DNA of 64,000 nt from DATJLY01 sp963729295 (lineage in GTDB: Bacteria; Pseudomonadota; Alphaproteobacteria; ATCC43930; CGMCC-115725): assembly GCA_963729295.1 (NCBI GenBank), contig CAVSNJ010000028.1, positions 476,495 to 540,494 of the forward strand, read 5' to 3'. The translations under genes and the position numbers were made by a program. Under the pieces are notes generated by a model that did not search any database, was not told the DNA's origin, and worked only from the letters and a program-made list of their open reading frames with translations. Position 1 is the stretch's first letter; each line of letters opens with the position of its first letter. Shown in pieces: positions 43,858 to 52,234 of this stretch.

Positions 43858-44705
43858 TCGGCGTGCGCGAGCGCTTGCCCGCGCGCGCGGACCGGACGCG
43901 AGCCGGCGATCGCCATGCGGCGGAGCACGCGGCGTTCGGCCGGATCGAAGTCGGTGCGCGCATGGAGTGTCGAGAAATTGTCCCACACGACGATATCGCC
44001 CTTGCGCCAGACGTGCTCGTAGATGTGGTCGCGACGCTCGATATGCGCGAAGAGTTGGGCCAGGAGCGCCTCGCTCTCCTCCGCGGGCAATCCCACGAAG
44101 CGCTCGGCCATCAGGCGATTGACGAACAGGACCGGGCGCTTCGTCTCCGGATGCTCGATCACGGCGGGGTGCGTCGCGCGCGGCGCACGCTCGTCGAGCG
44201 AGGCGCGCTTATAGGCGTTCTTCTCGTAATCGTAGGCGAAGAGAACGTCGAGCTCGTGGAGCCGCGCCCGCAGCGCGGGCGGCAGCGTCTCATAGGCACG
44301 GTACATGTTGGCGAACATGGTGTTGCCTCCCGCGCGCGGAATTTCGAGCGCGTAGAGCACGGCGCCGCCCGTGGGCGTCTCGTAATAGCATTGATCGGCG
44401 TGGAACTGCATGTCGCCTTCGGGCAATTCGCCGCGCTCGCCATCGACGGTGACGTTGGCGACATAAAGAATATCGGGGTTGAGGCGCGGGAGCTTGGAGC
44501 GCGGCGGCTGGAGCGTGCCAAAGCACGCAACGAGGCGCTTTTGTGCGTCGATGTCGATCGCCTGGTCGCGGAAGACCACGACTTGATAGCGGAACCACGC
44601 GGCGCGGATTTCGCGCGCGGTTTCGGGCGCGATCGGCCGGCTGAGGTCGATATCCACAATCTCGCCGCCGAGCGCCGCGCTCAAGGGACGAACGTTGATC
44701 GTCAT
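43845..44705 (-). CDS. TauD/TfdA family dioxygenase
   Basis: A 286-residue Fe(II)/2-oxoglutarate dioxygenase. Metal ligands are in QFHADQ and TLHARTDF, and the cofactor Arg is in RRVLRRMAIAG. It stands beside the ABC-TPP operon and a sulfonate-type binding protein, so it may act on a sulfonate or related acid as TauD does. GGAGGC precedes the ATG at 44705. It diverges from the peptidase gene at 44786. Confidence 0.87.
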   Translation of the reverse strand: MTINVRPLSAALGGEIVDIDLSRPIAPETAREIRAAWFRYQVVVFRDQAIDIDAQKRLVACFGTLQPPRSKLPRLNPDILYVANVTVDGERGELPEGDMQFHADQCYYETPTGGAVLYALEIPRAGGNTMFANMYRAYETLPPALRARLHELDVLFAYDYEKNAYKRASLDERAPRATHPAVIEHPETKRPVLFVNRLMAERFVGLPAEESEALLAQLFAHIERRDHIYEHVWRKGDIVVWDNFSTLHARTDFDPAERRVLRRMAIAGSRPVRARGQALAHADQSR

Positions 44706-44785
44706 GGCGCCTCCTTCGCGCGCCATCGTATCGCGTGGCGCTGCCCACGTCACTCGCGGTGCCGCGGCTCGTGGTATAGTGAGGC

Positions 44786-46052
44786 ATGGCGCTCGTCGAC
44801 GACGTTCTTGCTCTCATCCGCCGCGAAGATCTGGTCCGCTTCGCACTCGAAATCTGCAACATCGACAGCGCGATCGGGCATGAGCGCGCGGTCGGCGAGC
44901 ATCTTTGCGGCTGGATGGAGCGCGAGGGATTTCGGCCGCGCAAGCTCGGGCTTCAGGCGCACCGCTTCAATCTCCTGGGCCGGTTGCCCGGCAGCGGCGG
45001 CGGCGTGAGCCTCATCTTCAACAGCCACATGGACACGGCGGTACCGGGCGCGCCCGATCTCGTCCATGCCGATCCGACGGCAAGCCGCTATCACGCCGCC
45101 TGGGTCGAGGACGATCTTCTGATCGGCGAAGGCATCATCAACGACAAGGGGCCGATGGCGGCGTTCCTGATCGCGGTCAAGGCCATGAAGGATTCGGGGC
45201 ACCGCCTGCCGGGCGATCTCCTGGTCAGCGCCGTCATCAACGAAACCGGGGGCGAGCCGTTGGACGAGCCGCCCGGCGCCTATGGGCAATCGAAGGAATA
45301 CGGCACGCGGTTTCTCGTGACGCATGGCGGCGTCGCCGATTACGCGCTCGTCTGCGAAGGCACGGGCTTCGGCCTCGTTTGGGTCGAAGCCGGCGAGTTC
45401 TGGTACAAGGTGACCTTGCGCGGAGAGGCGCCGCCTTTCTACACGCCCTACCTGCCGGAGCGCACGACGCACGCCGCGAGCCCGAACATGATCGTGGCAT
45501 CAGCCGCGGCGATCGAGGCGATCGAGCGCTGGGCCGCGCAGTACCAGGTGCGGAACGTCTATTCCTCGCCTGGCGGCACGGTCGTGCCGAAAGCGCAGAT
45601 CGGCGCCATTCGCGCCGGTGACCCGAACCGGCCGCTCTTCTCGCCGCAAATCTGCGAGCTCTATCTCGACGTGCGCTCGGTGCCGAACCAGGATGCTTTG
45701 CACACACGGCAGGAAATCAGCGACGCGCTCGCCGCCGCGAGGCTCAACGCCAGTGTCGAGCTCTTTTCCTTTCGCCCCGGCTTCGAGGCGCGCAACATCG
45801 ACCGCCTGGCAGACGCGGCGCGGCGCGCGCATCGCGCCGTCTTTGGCGAGGAGCCGCAGCCGGCGCCAGTCGAGAACGTCGAGCATGTGGCGCGACACCA
45901 ACGCCTTCAACGAAGTCGGCATCCCCGCCATGACGTGCGGGCCGCGCTCGCGCGCCTTGGGCGGCAAGCGCGCGCTGCCGATCGAAAGCCTGTACCAGGC
46001 GGCGCTGCTCTACGCGCGGATCGCGATCGACCTGTGCAGCCAGCTCAAGTGA
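44786..46052 (+). pseudogene. M20 family peptidase/deacylase with one frameshift
   Basis: A zinc-dependent M20 peptidase or deacetylase of about 421 residues if repaired. The metal-site motifs FNSHMDTAVPG and GIINDKGPMA, then NETGG, ALVCEGTGF, are intact. The lid-domain segment YLDVRSVPN and EELFSFRPGFE follow. After PAPVENV (about 45880) the frame shifts; one extra base at 45879-45883 separates this from the C-terminal MWRDTNAFNEVGIPAMTCGPRSRALGG, which belongs to the metal-binding domain. Decay or a sequencing error is possible. Confidence 0.8.
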
Positions 46053-46064
46053 GCGGGCGCGGCG

Positions 46065-47075
46065 CTATTTGAGGCGCTTGGCCGCCTCTTCGATGAGGCT
46101 CATATCGACATAGCGCTTTGCCTCGAGCGGGCTCTTGAGGTATCCGAGCTCGTGCTGCATGTCGAGGTTCTTCTGCAAGATCGCCGCGTCGACGCGGCCC
46201 CTCGGATCGCGATAATAGTCTTCCTTGGTGAAGGCCCAGCTCGAGATCTTGTCGGGCGGAAGCTTCATGAACGCCGACACGATCTCGATGGCCCTGGCGT
46301 GGTTGGCCGGATCGCTGTACCAGCGCAGCACGCGCAGATAATCCTCGAGGAAATCGACGACGACGGCGCGGTGCTCGCGCAGAAATCCTTCGCGCGCGGT
46401 CATCATGGCGATTTCCGACGGTCCCATGGCGTCGACCCCGGTGAACAACGTGTGCGCCTGGCTGCGCAAGGTCGGATCGAGATCAAACGGCACCACCCCG
46501 GCGATGAGGTCGGCCTTCTTTTCGAGCAGGACCGCGTTCATGTTCGGCAGCGAAATCTCGACGAAGCTCAATTCCTTCGCGGCGTCGACATGATGGCGGC
46601 GCATCATGAAGCGAAACGCCATGTCGCTGATGCTTCCGACCGAATTCGTCGCGATGATCTTGCCCTTCAGGTCCTCGATCTTTTTGATGCCGCCGTCGTT
46701 TCGGACCATGTACTGCGTCGTGAAATAGCCCTCGTAGCCGTCGCGATCCTCGTCGGCGATGATCTTCAGATCGTCGATGTTCGCGTTCTCGACCGTGAGA
46801 CCGAAGGACGAGTAGCCGAACGGCGCGATGTCGAGCTCGCCAGCCGCGAGCGCCTGCGTGTAGAGCGAGCTCCCCTGAAACCGCAGCGACTCGATGACGT
46901 AGGATTTGCCCTCGTGCACCGCGACCTTTGGATCGGTGGGGAAGATGGGCGAGAGCTCCGCCGGCACGACGATCCAGCCGACGCGGAGCTTCAACGGCTC
47001 GGCCGCGGCGAACTGCGCCGCGAACACGACCACGAGCGCTGCAAGCGCAGCGAGAGCAAATTTGATTTGGCGCAT
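46065..47075 (-). CDS. ABC transporter substrate-binding protein (NMT1/SsuA type)
   Basis: A 336-residue periplasmic protein with a signal peptide (MRQIKFALAALAALVVVFAAQFAAAE). The fold is shown by LRVGWIVVPAEL, QALAAGELDIAPFGYSSFG, LKGKIIATNSVGS and AVLLEKKADLIAGVVPFD. It has no permease or ATPase beside it and could feed the transporter at 40415-42734 or another. GGGGGAAGAC precedes the ATG. It ends next to the M20 gene. Confidence 0.87.
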   Translation of the reverse strand: MRQIKFALAALAALVVVFAAQFAAAEPLKLRVGWIVVPAELSPIFPTDPKVAVHEGKSYVIESLRFQGSSLYTQALAAGELDIAPFGYSSFGLTVENANIDDLKIIADEDRDGYEGYFTTQYMVRNDGGIKKIEDLKGKIIATNSVGSISDMAFRFMMRRHHVDAAKELSFVEISLPNMNAVLLEKKADLIAGVVPFDLDPTLRSQAHTLFTGVDAMGPSEIAMMTAREGFLREHRAVVVDFLEDYLRVLRWYSDPANHARAIEIVSAFMKLPPDKISSWAFTKEDYYRDPRGRVDAAILQKNLDMQHELGYLKSPLEAKRYVDMSLIEEAAKRLK

Positions 47076-47150
47076 GTCTTCCCCCACGAGATGCCGGGCA
47101 TTATCGCGCCTCGCGGTTTTCCCGGCAACCGCGCGCTCCCGACGGCTATC

Positions 47151-49496
47151 TCATCGAGCTGAAGCCGCGATGAGGCTGCGGATGCGCGCGGGCGTCAGCG
47201 GCACGCCACGCACGACGATGCCCAAGGGCCGTAGCGCATCTTCGACGGCGTTGGCGATCGCGGCGGGCGCGCCGATCGCGCCGCCCTCGCCGAGTCCTTT
47301 GACGCCCAAGGGATTGCGCGTCGAAAGCGTCTCGATGTGGTCGCACGCGATCTCCGGCACGGCAGCGGCGATCGGCAGAGCGTAATCGGCAAAGCTGCCG
47401 GTGAGCGGCTGGCCGCGCTCGTCATAGACGAATTCCTCGGAGAGCGCGCTGCCCAGGCCCTGCACGACCCCGCCGACGATCTGGCCCTCCGCCAGAAGCG
47501 GATTGATGAGACGGCCGGAATCGTGCACGACGAGATAGCGCTCGATCCGCACCGCGCCGGTCATCGGATCGATCGCGACCACGGCGGCGTGCGCGGCGCT
47601 CGCATAGGTCACGGTCGGCGGCCGGAAATACGATGTCTCGGTCAGAAGCCCGTCGCCGCGCGCGCCGCCGTGCAGCACGTCCGCCGTCGCGGCGCCGGCG
47701 ACATCGGCGAGCATCACCGCGCGTTGCGGCACGCCCTTGACGCGAACCTTGCCGTCGACGAGCTCGAGATCGACTGCGGCAGCTTCGAGCAGCGTCTCGG
47801 CGATGCCGATGACCCGCCCCTTCATCGCCGTCGCGGCCTGATGAATGGCGCTTCCCGCCATCACTGTGCTGCGGCTACCGATGGTGCCGATGCCGTAGGG
47901 AATAGCGGCGGTATCGCCGCCGATGAAATCGATATCGGCGATCGGAACGCCGAGCGCGTCGGCGGCGATCTGCGCATAGATCGTGGCGTGGCCCTGCCCC
48001 TGGCTTGCCGCGCCGGTTGCGACCTGCACGCGCCCGGAAGGGAGGACGCGCACGAGCCCACCTTCGAACGGGCCGCGGCCCGTCCCTTCGACATAGAGCG
48101 CGAAACCGACGCCGACGAGCGGCTCGCCGGTTCGCCACGCCTGCTGCCGCGCACGCACGCGCTCAGGCGCGATGCCGATCCGGACACGCCTCAGTAGTTC
48201 CGGGAAATCCCCGGAATCGTAAATCTGTTTCTGGGCATCGGAATAAAGGAGGCCCGTGTCGTAAGGCATGGCGCTCGCCAGCACCAGGTTGCGCGCGCGC
48301 ACATCGGCGGGATCGAGGCCGAGCCGTGCCGCGAGCCGGTCGATGATCCGTTCGACGGCGAAGACGGCCTCGGGACGGCCCGCGCCGCGATAAGGCCCGG
48401 TGAAGCACGTGTTCGTGAGGACGCCGCGCACGGCGAGCTCGGCATGCGCCACGTCGTAAGGCCCCAGGATGTGCGTCAGCGTGTTGTAGGGAATGACGAG
48501 GCTCAACACATTGAAGGCGCCGAAATCGACGATCGCGTCATCGCGGAGCGCGAGGATGCGGCCCTCCTCGGTCGCCGCCACGGATATGCGATGAACCTGC
48601 GCGCGCGCGTGCGCGGCCGCGACCAGATTCTCGCCGCGCTCTTCCTGCCAGCGTACCGGGCGGCCGAGCTCCATTGCCGCGAAGGCGACCAGAACCTCCT
48701 CGACGCATTGCACCGATTTCTGGCCGAACCCGCCGCCCGTGTCGCACGCGACGACGCGGATGCGCTCGACCGAAAGCCGCAGCGAGGCCGCCAGCAGCAT
48801 GCGCAGAATGTGCGGCGCCTGCGTACCGGCCCAGACGACGAGGTCGCGGTTCAGCGGCTCGATCGAGGCGACGATGCCGCGCGGCTCGAGCGGCGCCGCG
48901 ACGCAGCGCTGACAGCGGAATTCGTCCTCTATCACGACCGGCGCGGTTGCGAACACCGCGTCGGGATCGCCTTTTCGCACGCGCGCGGAGAAAGCGAGGT
49001 TCGTGCCCCAGCCCGGCTCGACGAGCACCGCGCCCGGTTGCAGCGCCGCCACCGGATCGAGCGCAGCGGGCAACGTTTCATATTCGACATCGATCAGCTC
49101 GGCGGCATCGAGCGCTGCGTAGCGATCGGTCGCGACGATCATCGCAATGGGCTGCCCCACATAGCGCACGCTCGCGTCGGCAAGGAGCGGGATCGCGTGG
49201 CTGCGATCGATGAGGTTTGCCGCGCGGCGCAACGGCTCGGGGATATGGAGCTGGCTCGCGATGTCGAGCGGCGCGGTACGGCCGGCGAGCTCCGCCGCGG
49301 TGACGACCGCGGCAATGCCGGGCGCGAGCCTCGCTCTCGCGGCATCGAGCCGGACAATTCCGGCATGCGCATGCGGACTGCGCACGAACACGGCCTCGAG
49401 CGTTCCCGCGAGGCGCAGATCAGCCGCAAACCGGCCGCCGCCGCGGAGCAGACGATCGTCCTCGAGGCGCCGGATGGATCGTCCGATCTCGGCCAT
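47151..49496 (-). CDS. molybdenum hydroxylase large subunit (xanthine dehydrogenase family)
   Basis: A 781-residue molybdopterin-binding subunit. It has the GGGFGQK and QGQGHATIYAQ segments of the Mo-pterin site and the catalytic Glu in KGLGEGGAIGAPAA. The loop reads PYRGAGRPEA, which is the non-carbon-monoxide form of the CoxL family. No iron-sulfur (small) or FAD (medium) subunit gene is in the window, which is unusual. It begins 2 nt after the LLM oxidoreductase stop, so the two are in one operon and the substrate may be a heterocycle or aldehyde. Confidence 0.87.
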   Translation of the reverse strand: MAEIGRSIRRLEDDRLLRGGGRFAADLRLAGTLEAVFVRSPHAHAGIVRLDAARARLAPGIAAVVTAAELAGRTAPLDIASQLHIPEPLRRAANLIDRSHAIPLLADASVRYVGQPIAMIVATDRYAALDAAELIDVEYETLPAALDPVAALQPGAVLVEPGWGTNLAFSARVRKGDPDAVFATAPVVIEDEFRCQRCVAAPLEPRGIVASIEPLNRDLVVWAGTQAPHILRMLLAASLRLSVERIRVVACDTGGGFGQKSVQCVEEVLVAFAAMELGRPVRWQEERGENLVAAAHARAQVHRISVAATEEGRILALRDDAIVDFGAFNVLSLVIPYNTLTHILGPYDVAHAELAVRGVLTNTCFTGPYRGAGRPEAVFAVERIIDRLAARLGLDPADVRARNLVLASAMPYDTGLLYSDAQKQIYDSGDFPELLRRVRIGIAPERVRARQQAWRTGEPLVGVGFALYVEGTGRGPFEGGLVRVLPSGRVQVATGAASQGQGHATIYAQIAADALGVPIADIDFIGGDTAAIPYGIGTIGSRSTVMAGSAIHQAATAMKGRVIGIAETLLEAAAVDLELVDGKVRVKGVPQRAVMLADVAGAATADVLHGGARGDGLLTETSYFRPPTVTYASAAHAAVVAIDPMTGAVRIERYLVVHDSGRLINPLLAEGQIVGGVVQGLGSALSEEFVYDERGQPLTGSFADYALPIAAAVPEIACDHIETLSTRNPLGVKGLGEGGAIGAPAAIANAVEDALRPLGIVVRGVPLTPARIRSLIAASAR

Positions 49497-49498
49497 TC

Positions 49499-50560
49499 CT
49501 AGCGATCGCAGAACCGCGGCATGACGTGCTCGGCAAAGCGCCGCATGGAGGCGGCGGCCTTCGCTACCGGAAGATCGTGGAAATTGATCTGCGCCGAAAC
49601 GATTTCGACGCCGCCCGGAATGTCCGAATAGCACGACGAGATCATGTCCGCGATGTCGCGCGGCGTGCCGCACCAGGCGATGTTGCGCCGGCGCATCGCA
49701 TCGAAATCGTTGGCGCGGAGCCCCTCCAGCATTTTCTCGTAGCCGGGATAATCCTTCGAGGTGACGCCCTTTTCCCAACTGCCGGCGGCCGCGATGAGCG
49801 CCGCGAGATGGAGATTGAACGGCTCCTTCGCCGTGGCGACGACCTCGTCCTCGGATTCGCCGCAATAGAGATTGTGGGTCAGCATGACGCGACCTTGCCC
49901 CTTGTGGCCGGCCGAGCGCCACGCCTCGCGATAGAGGCCGATCAATTCGCGCATGAGCGGCCCCGCGGTCGGGATCGCCATGATGCCGTGCCCGTTCCGC
50001 CCGGCGCTCTCGAACAATTCCTTCGTCGTGAAGGCCGCGACCCAAAACGGCGGATGCGGCTTCTGCATCGGCCGCGGCAGCGAGGTGACGTTCCTGAAGC
50101 TGTGGAAGCGGCCTTCGGAGCTGACGTTTTCGCGGCTCAGCAGCAGCTCGACCTGCGCCATGCCCTCCTCGAAGCGCGCGCGGCTTTCGTCGAGCGGGAT
50201 GCCGAAGCGCTCGAACTCGTGCGGCAGGAACGCGCGGGCAAAGCCGATCTCGAGCCTTCCGCCCGAGAAGCCGTCGAGCATGGCAAGCTCGCCCGCGAGC
50301 TTCAGCGGATGGTTGAATACGGGCAGCACTGCGCCGGTGACGAGACGCGCGTGGCGCGAATGTTGCGACGCGGCCGTGAGGAAGACGATCGGATTGGGGC
50401 TGTAGCCGCCATAGGGCTCGAAATAATGCTCGACGGCGCGGACATGGCGAAAGCCGAGTTCGTCGCAGAGAACGACGAGCTCCATGCACTCGCGATAATA
50501 GTGCGCCGCATCGATTTGCTTCGGATCGTGCGTCGGAAAAAAGTTGATGCCGAATTCCAT
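49499..50560 (-). CDS. LLM class flavin-dependent oxidoreductase
   Basis: A 353-residue luciferase-like monooxygenase. It has FGINFFPTHDPKQIDAAHYY, AVEHYFEPYGG, LDGFSGGRLEIGFARAF and VAAFTTKELFESAGR segments typical of bacterial luciferase-fold enzymes using FMN or F420. The substrate is unknown. The ATG at 50560 is preferred; a GTG at 50572 would overlap the upstream stop by 4 nt (GTGA) and is equally possible. It is followed at once by the molybdenum hydroxylase gene. Confidence 0.87.
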   Translation of the reverse strand: MEFGINFFPTHDPKQIDAAHYYRECMELVVLCDELGFRHVRAVEHYFEPYGGYSPNPIVFLTAASQHSRHARLVTGAVLPVFNHPLKLAGELAMLDGFSGGRLEIGFARAFLPHEFERFGIPLDESRARFEEGMAQVELLLSRENVSSEGRFHSFRNVTSLPRPMQKPHPPFWVAAFTTKELFESAGRNGHGIMAIPTAGPLMRELIGLYREAWRSAGHKGQGRVMLTHNLYCGESEDEVVATAKEPFNLHLAALIAAAGSWEKGVTSKDYPGYEKMLEGLRANDFDAMRRRNIAWCGTPRDIADMISSCYSDIPGGVEIVSAQINFHDLPVAKAAASMRRFAEHVMPRFCDR

Positions 50561-50568
50561 ACGGGGAT

Positions 50569-50946
50569 TCACACCGAGAGCATCGCATTTTGCCGGCGCA
50601 AGCGCTGCGACAGAATGCGCATCACGTTGAGCGCGAAATTCGGAGTTCGCTCGACGAGGTAGAGAAAGCGCCTCTCGTCGATCTCGGCGAGGCTCGCATC
50701 GGCCGTCGCCGTCACGGTTGCGCTGCGCGGTTCGTGGTCGATCAGCGCCATCTCACCAACGATGCTGCCGGGGCCAACACTCCCATAGGTGACGTCGCCC
50801 TCGCCGATGCGGAGCTCGCCCGACAGCACCACGTACATGCACCGCGCTTCTTCGCCGCGACTGAACAGCTCGTCGCCGGCCCGCAAGCTCACGATGTTGC
50901 GCTCGCGATTGAAGAGACCAAGAAAATTCGGTTCGGCAGCCGTCAT
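50569..50946 (-). CDS. cyclic-nucleotide-binding domain protein
   Basis: A 125-residue stand-alone CNB-fold protein (SLRAGDELFSRGEEARCMYVVLSGELRIGEG, GEMALIDHEPRSATV with the phosphate-binding Arg). It has no DNA-binding domain. It may sense cAMP or act as a small regulatory partner of the LLM and Mo-hydroxylase genes that follow. GGGGGGAAGAG precedes the ATG at 50946. It diverges from the carrier-protein operon at 51108. Confidence 0.82.
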   Translation of the reverse strand: MTAAEPNFLGLFNRERNIVSLRAGDELFSRGEEARCMYVVLSGELRIGEGDVTYGSVGPGSIVGEMALIDHEPRSATVTATADASLAEIDERRFLYLVERTPNFALNVMRILSQRLRRQNAMLSV

Positions 50947-51107
50947 CTCTTCCCCCCTCGGCAAGGTTGCGGCGTCGATGGCCGCCGCAAGGATTTGCGG
51001 CAACGCGCAAAATGCGCCTTTTGCCGCAAGCCCACAAGATGGGCGCACGCACGCCCTTCTGCCGATCGTCGACGGCATAGCGCTTGCCTGCAAGCGATGA
51101 GGGCGCA

Positions 51108-51452
51108 ATGATGGCCGCAATCGACGGGGGTTCTATGTCGTCATCGCACTCGGACAGCGTGGTCCGCCGCGATCTGATCGGGCCGCCTGGCCCTTATGTC
51201 GCCCCGCGCACCGAGCTCGAAGGGCGGATCGCGGAGATCTGGCGCGACGCGCTCAACATGGATCGGGTCGGCGTCGAGGACGATTTCAATGATCTTGGCG
51301 CCAACTCCTTTATCGCCGCCGTCATCTTCGGCGAGATCGAGGAGAAATTCGGGATCACCATTCCGATGGCGACCATCCTCGCCGCACCCACGATCGCGCA
51401 ACTGGCGCCCAGGGTCGAAGCGCTCATCAAGGCGCGGGGGCCCGGCGCATGA
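51108..51452 (+). CDS. stand-alone acyl/peptidyl carrier protein
   Basis: A 114-residue phosphopantetheine-binding protein. The carrier core ELEGRIAEIWRDALN...VEDDFNDLGANSFIAAVIFGEIEEKFG places the 4'-phosphopantetheine on Ser67 of LGANSF. It has a 30-residue Ser- and Pro-containing N-terminal extension. A GAGGG site precedes the ATG at 51108 (51111 and 51135 are alternatives). Its stop overlaps the thioesterase start (ATGA), so carrier, thioesterase and ligases form one operon. It probably holds the activated acid from one of the two ligases. Confidence 0.88.
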   Translation: MMAAIDGGSMSSSHSDSVVRRDLIGPPGPYVAPRTELEGRIAEIWRDALNMDRVGVEDDFNDLGANSFIAAVIFGEIEEKFGITIPMATILAAPTIAQLAPRVEALIKARGPGA

Positions 51453-52234
51453 TCGTGACGCTGCGCCGCTCGGGCACGCGGCCGCCGGTATTCTTCGTGC
51501 ATGGGCTCTACGGCGTATTGTCCCATACGGTCGAGATGGCGCAAGCGCTGGCGCCGGATCAGCCATTCTTCGCGGTCTTCGCTCGAGGGATCGACGGCAA
51601 GGAGCCGCCCTGCGCAAGCGCCGCCGAGATGGCCGCGAACTATGAGCAAGAGATCCGCGCCATCGAACCGAATGGACCCTACGCCCTGGCCGGGAAATGT
51701 GCCGGAGCTCTGCTGATCGTCGAGATCGCGCGCGCGCTCGCGGCGGCAGGCAAGCGGCTCGCGAACGTGCTGCTGGTCGATCCGCCGCCGCTGCCCTTTG
51801 CCGATCAACGATACCGGCTTGCCGAGCGCCATCCGCGCGTGCATCAGCAGCTCTACGACAACGCCCTCGACACGTTCCGTCGCAAGAGCCCGAACGCCAA
51901 CCTGCCTTTCGATCTCCACGATCCCCGCCAGTTGCATGTCGCCGCGTCCGTCGCAGTCGAAACGGCGTCCGCCTTGTCCGGCTATCAGCCGGAACCCTAT
52001 TCCGGCGCCGTTGATCTGATCGTGAGCGCCAAGCGCGCCACGGCATTTTCCCAGCCGGACCTGCCCTGGCAGAAGATCCTCCTCGGCCCGCGGCGCATGC
52101 ATGTCCTGCCGGGCGACCATTCCGCCATCATGCGCGCACAGTTCGGCGAACTCCTGCGCCTGATGAGGCGCGTCCTCGACGGCACAACTGCACCGGCGGC
52201 GGCTGCGACGATGGACGCGCGGGCGCTGCAATGA
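51449..52234 (+). CDS. type II thioesterase-like alpha/beta hydrolase with Cys nucleophile
   Basis: A 261-residue thioesterase of the NRPS/PKS type. The nucleophile elbow reads AGKCAGA, so Cys84 replaces the usual Ser of GxSxG. The acid is probably Asp111 (LLVDPPP) and the base His224 (PGDHSAIM). Cys nucleophiles in thioesterase domains are known from unusual release reactions, such as beta-lactone formation; which reaction applies here is inference. It overlaps both neighbours by ATGA and lies between the carrier protein and the first ligase. Confidence 0.85.
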   Translation: MIVTLRRSGTRPPVFFVHGLYGVLSHTVEMAQALAPDQPFFAVFARGIDGKEPPCASAAEMAANYEQEIRAIEPNGPYALAGKCAGALLIVEIARALAAAGKRLANVLLVDPPPLPFADQRYRLAERHPRVHQQLYDNALDTFRRKSPNANLPFDLHDPRQLHVAASVAVETASALSGYQPEPYSGAVDLIVSAKRATAFSQPDLPWQKILLGPRRMHVLPGDHSAIMRAQFGELLRLMRRVLDGTTAPAAAATMDARALQ

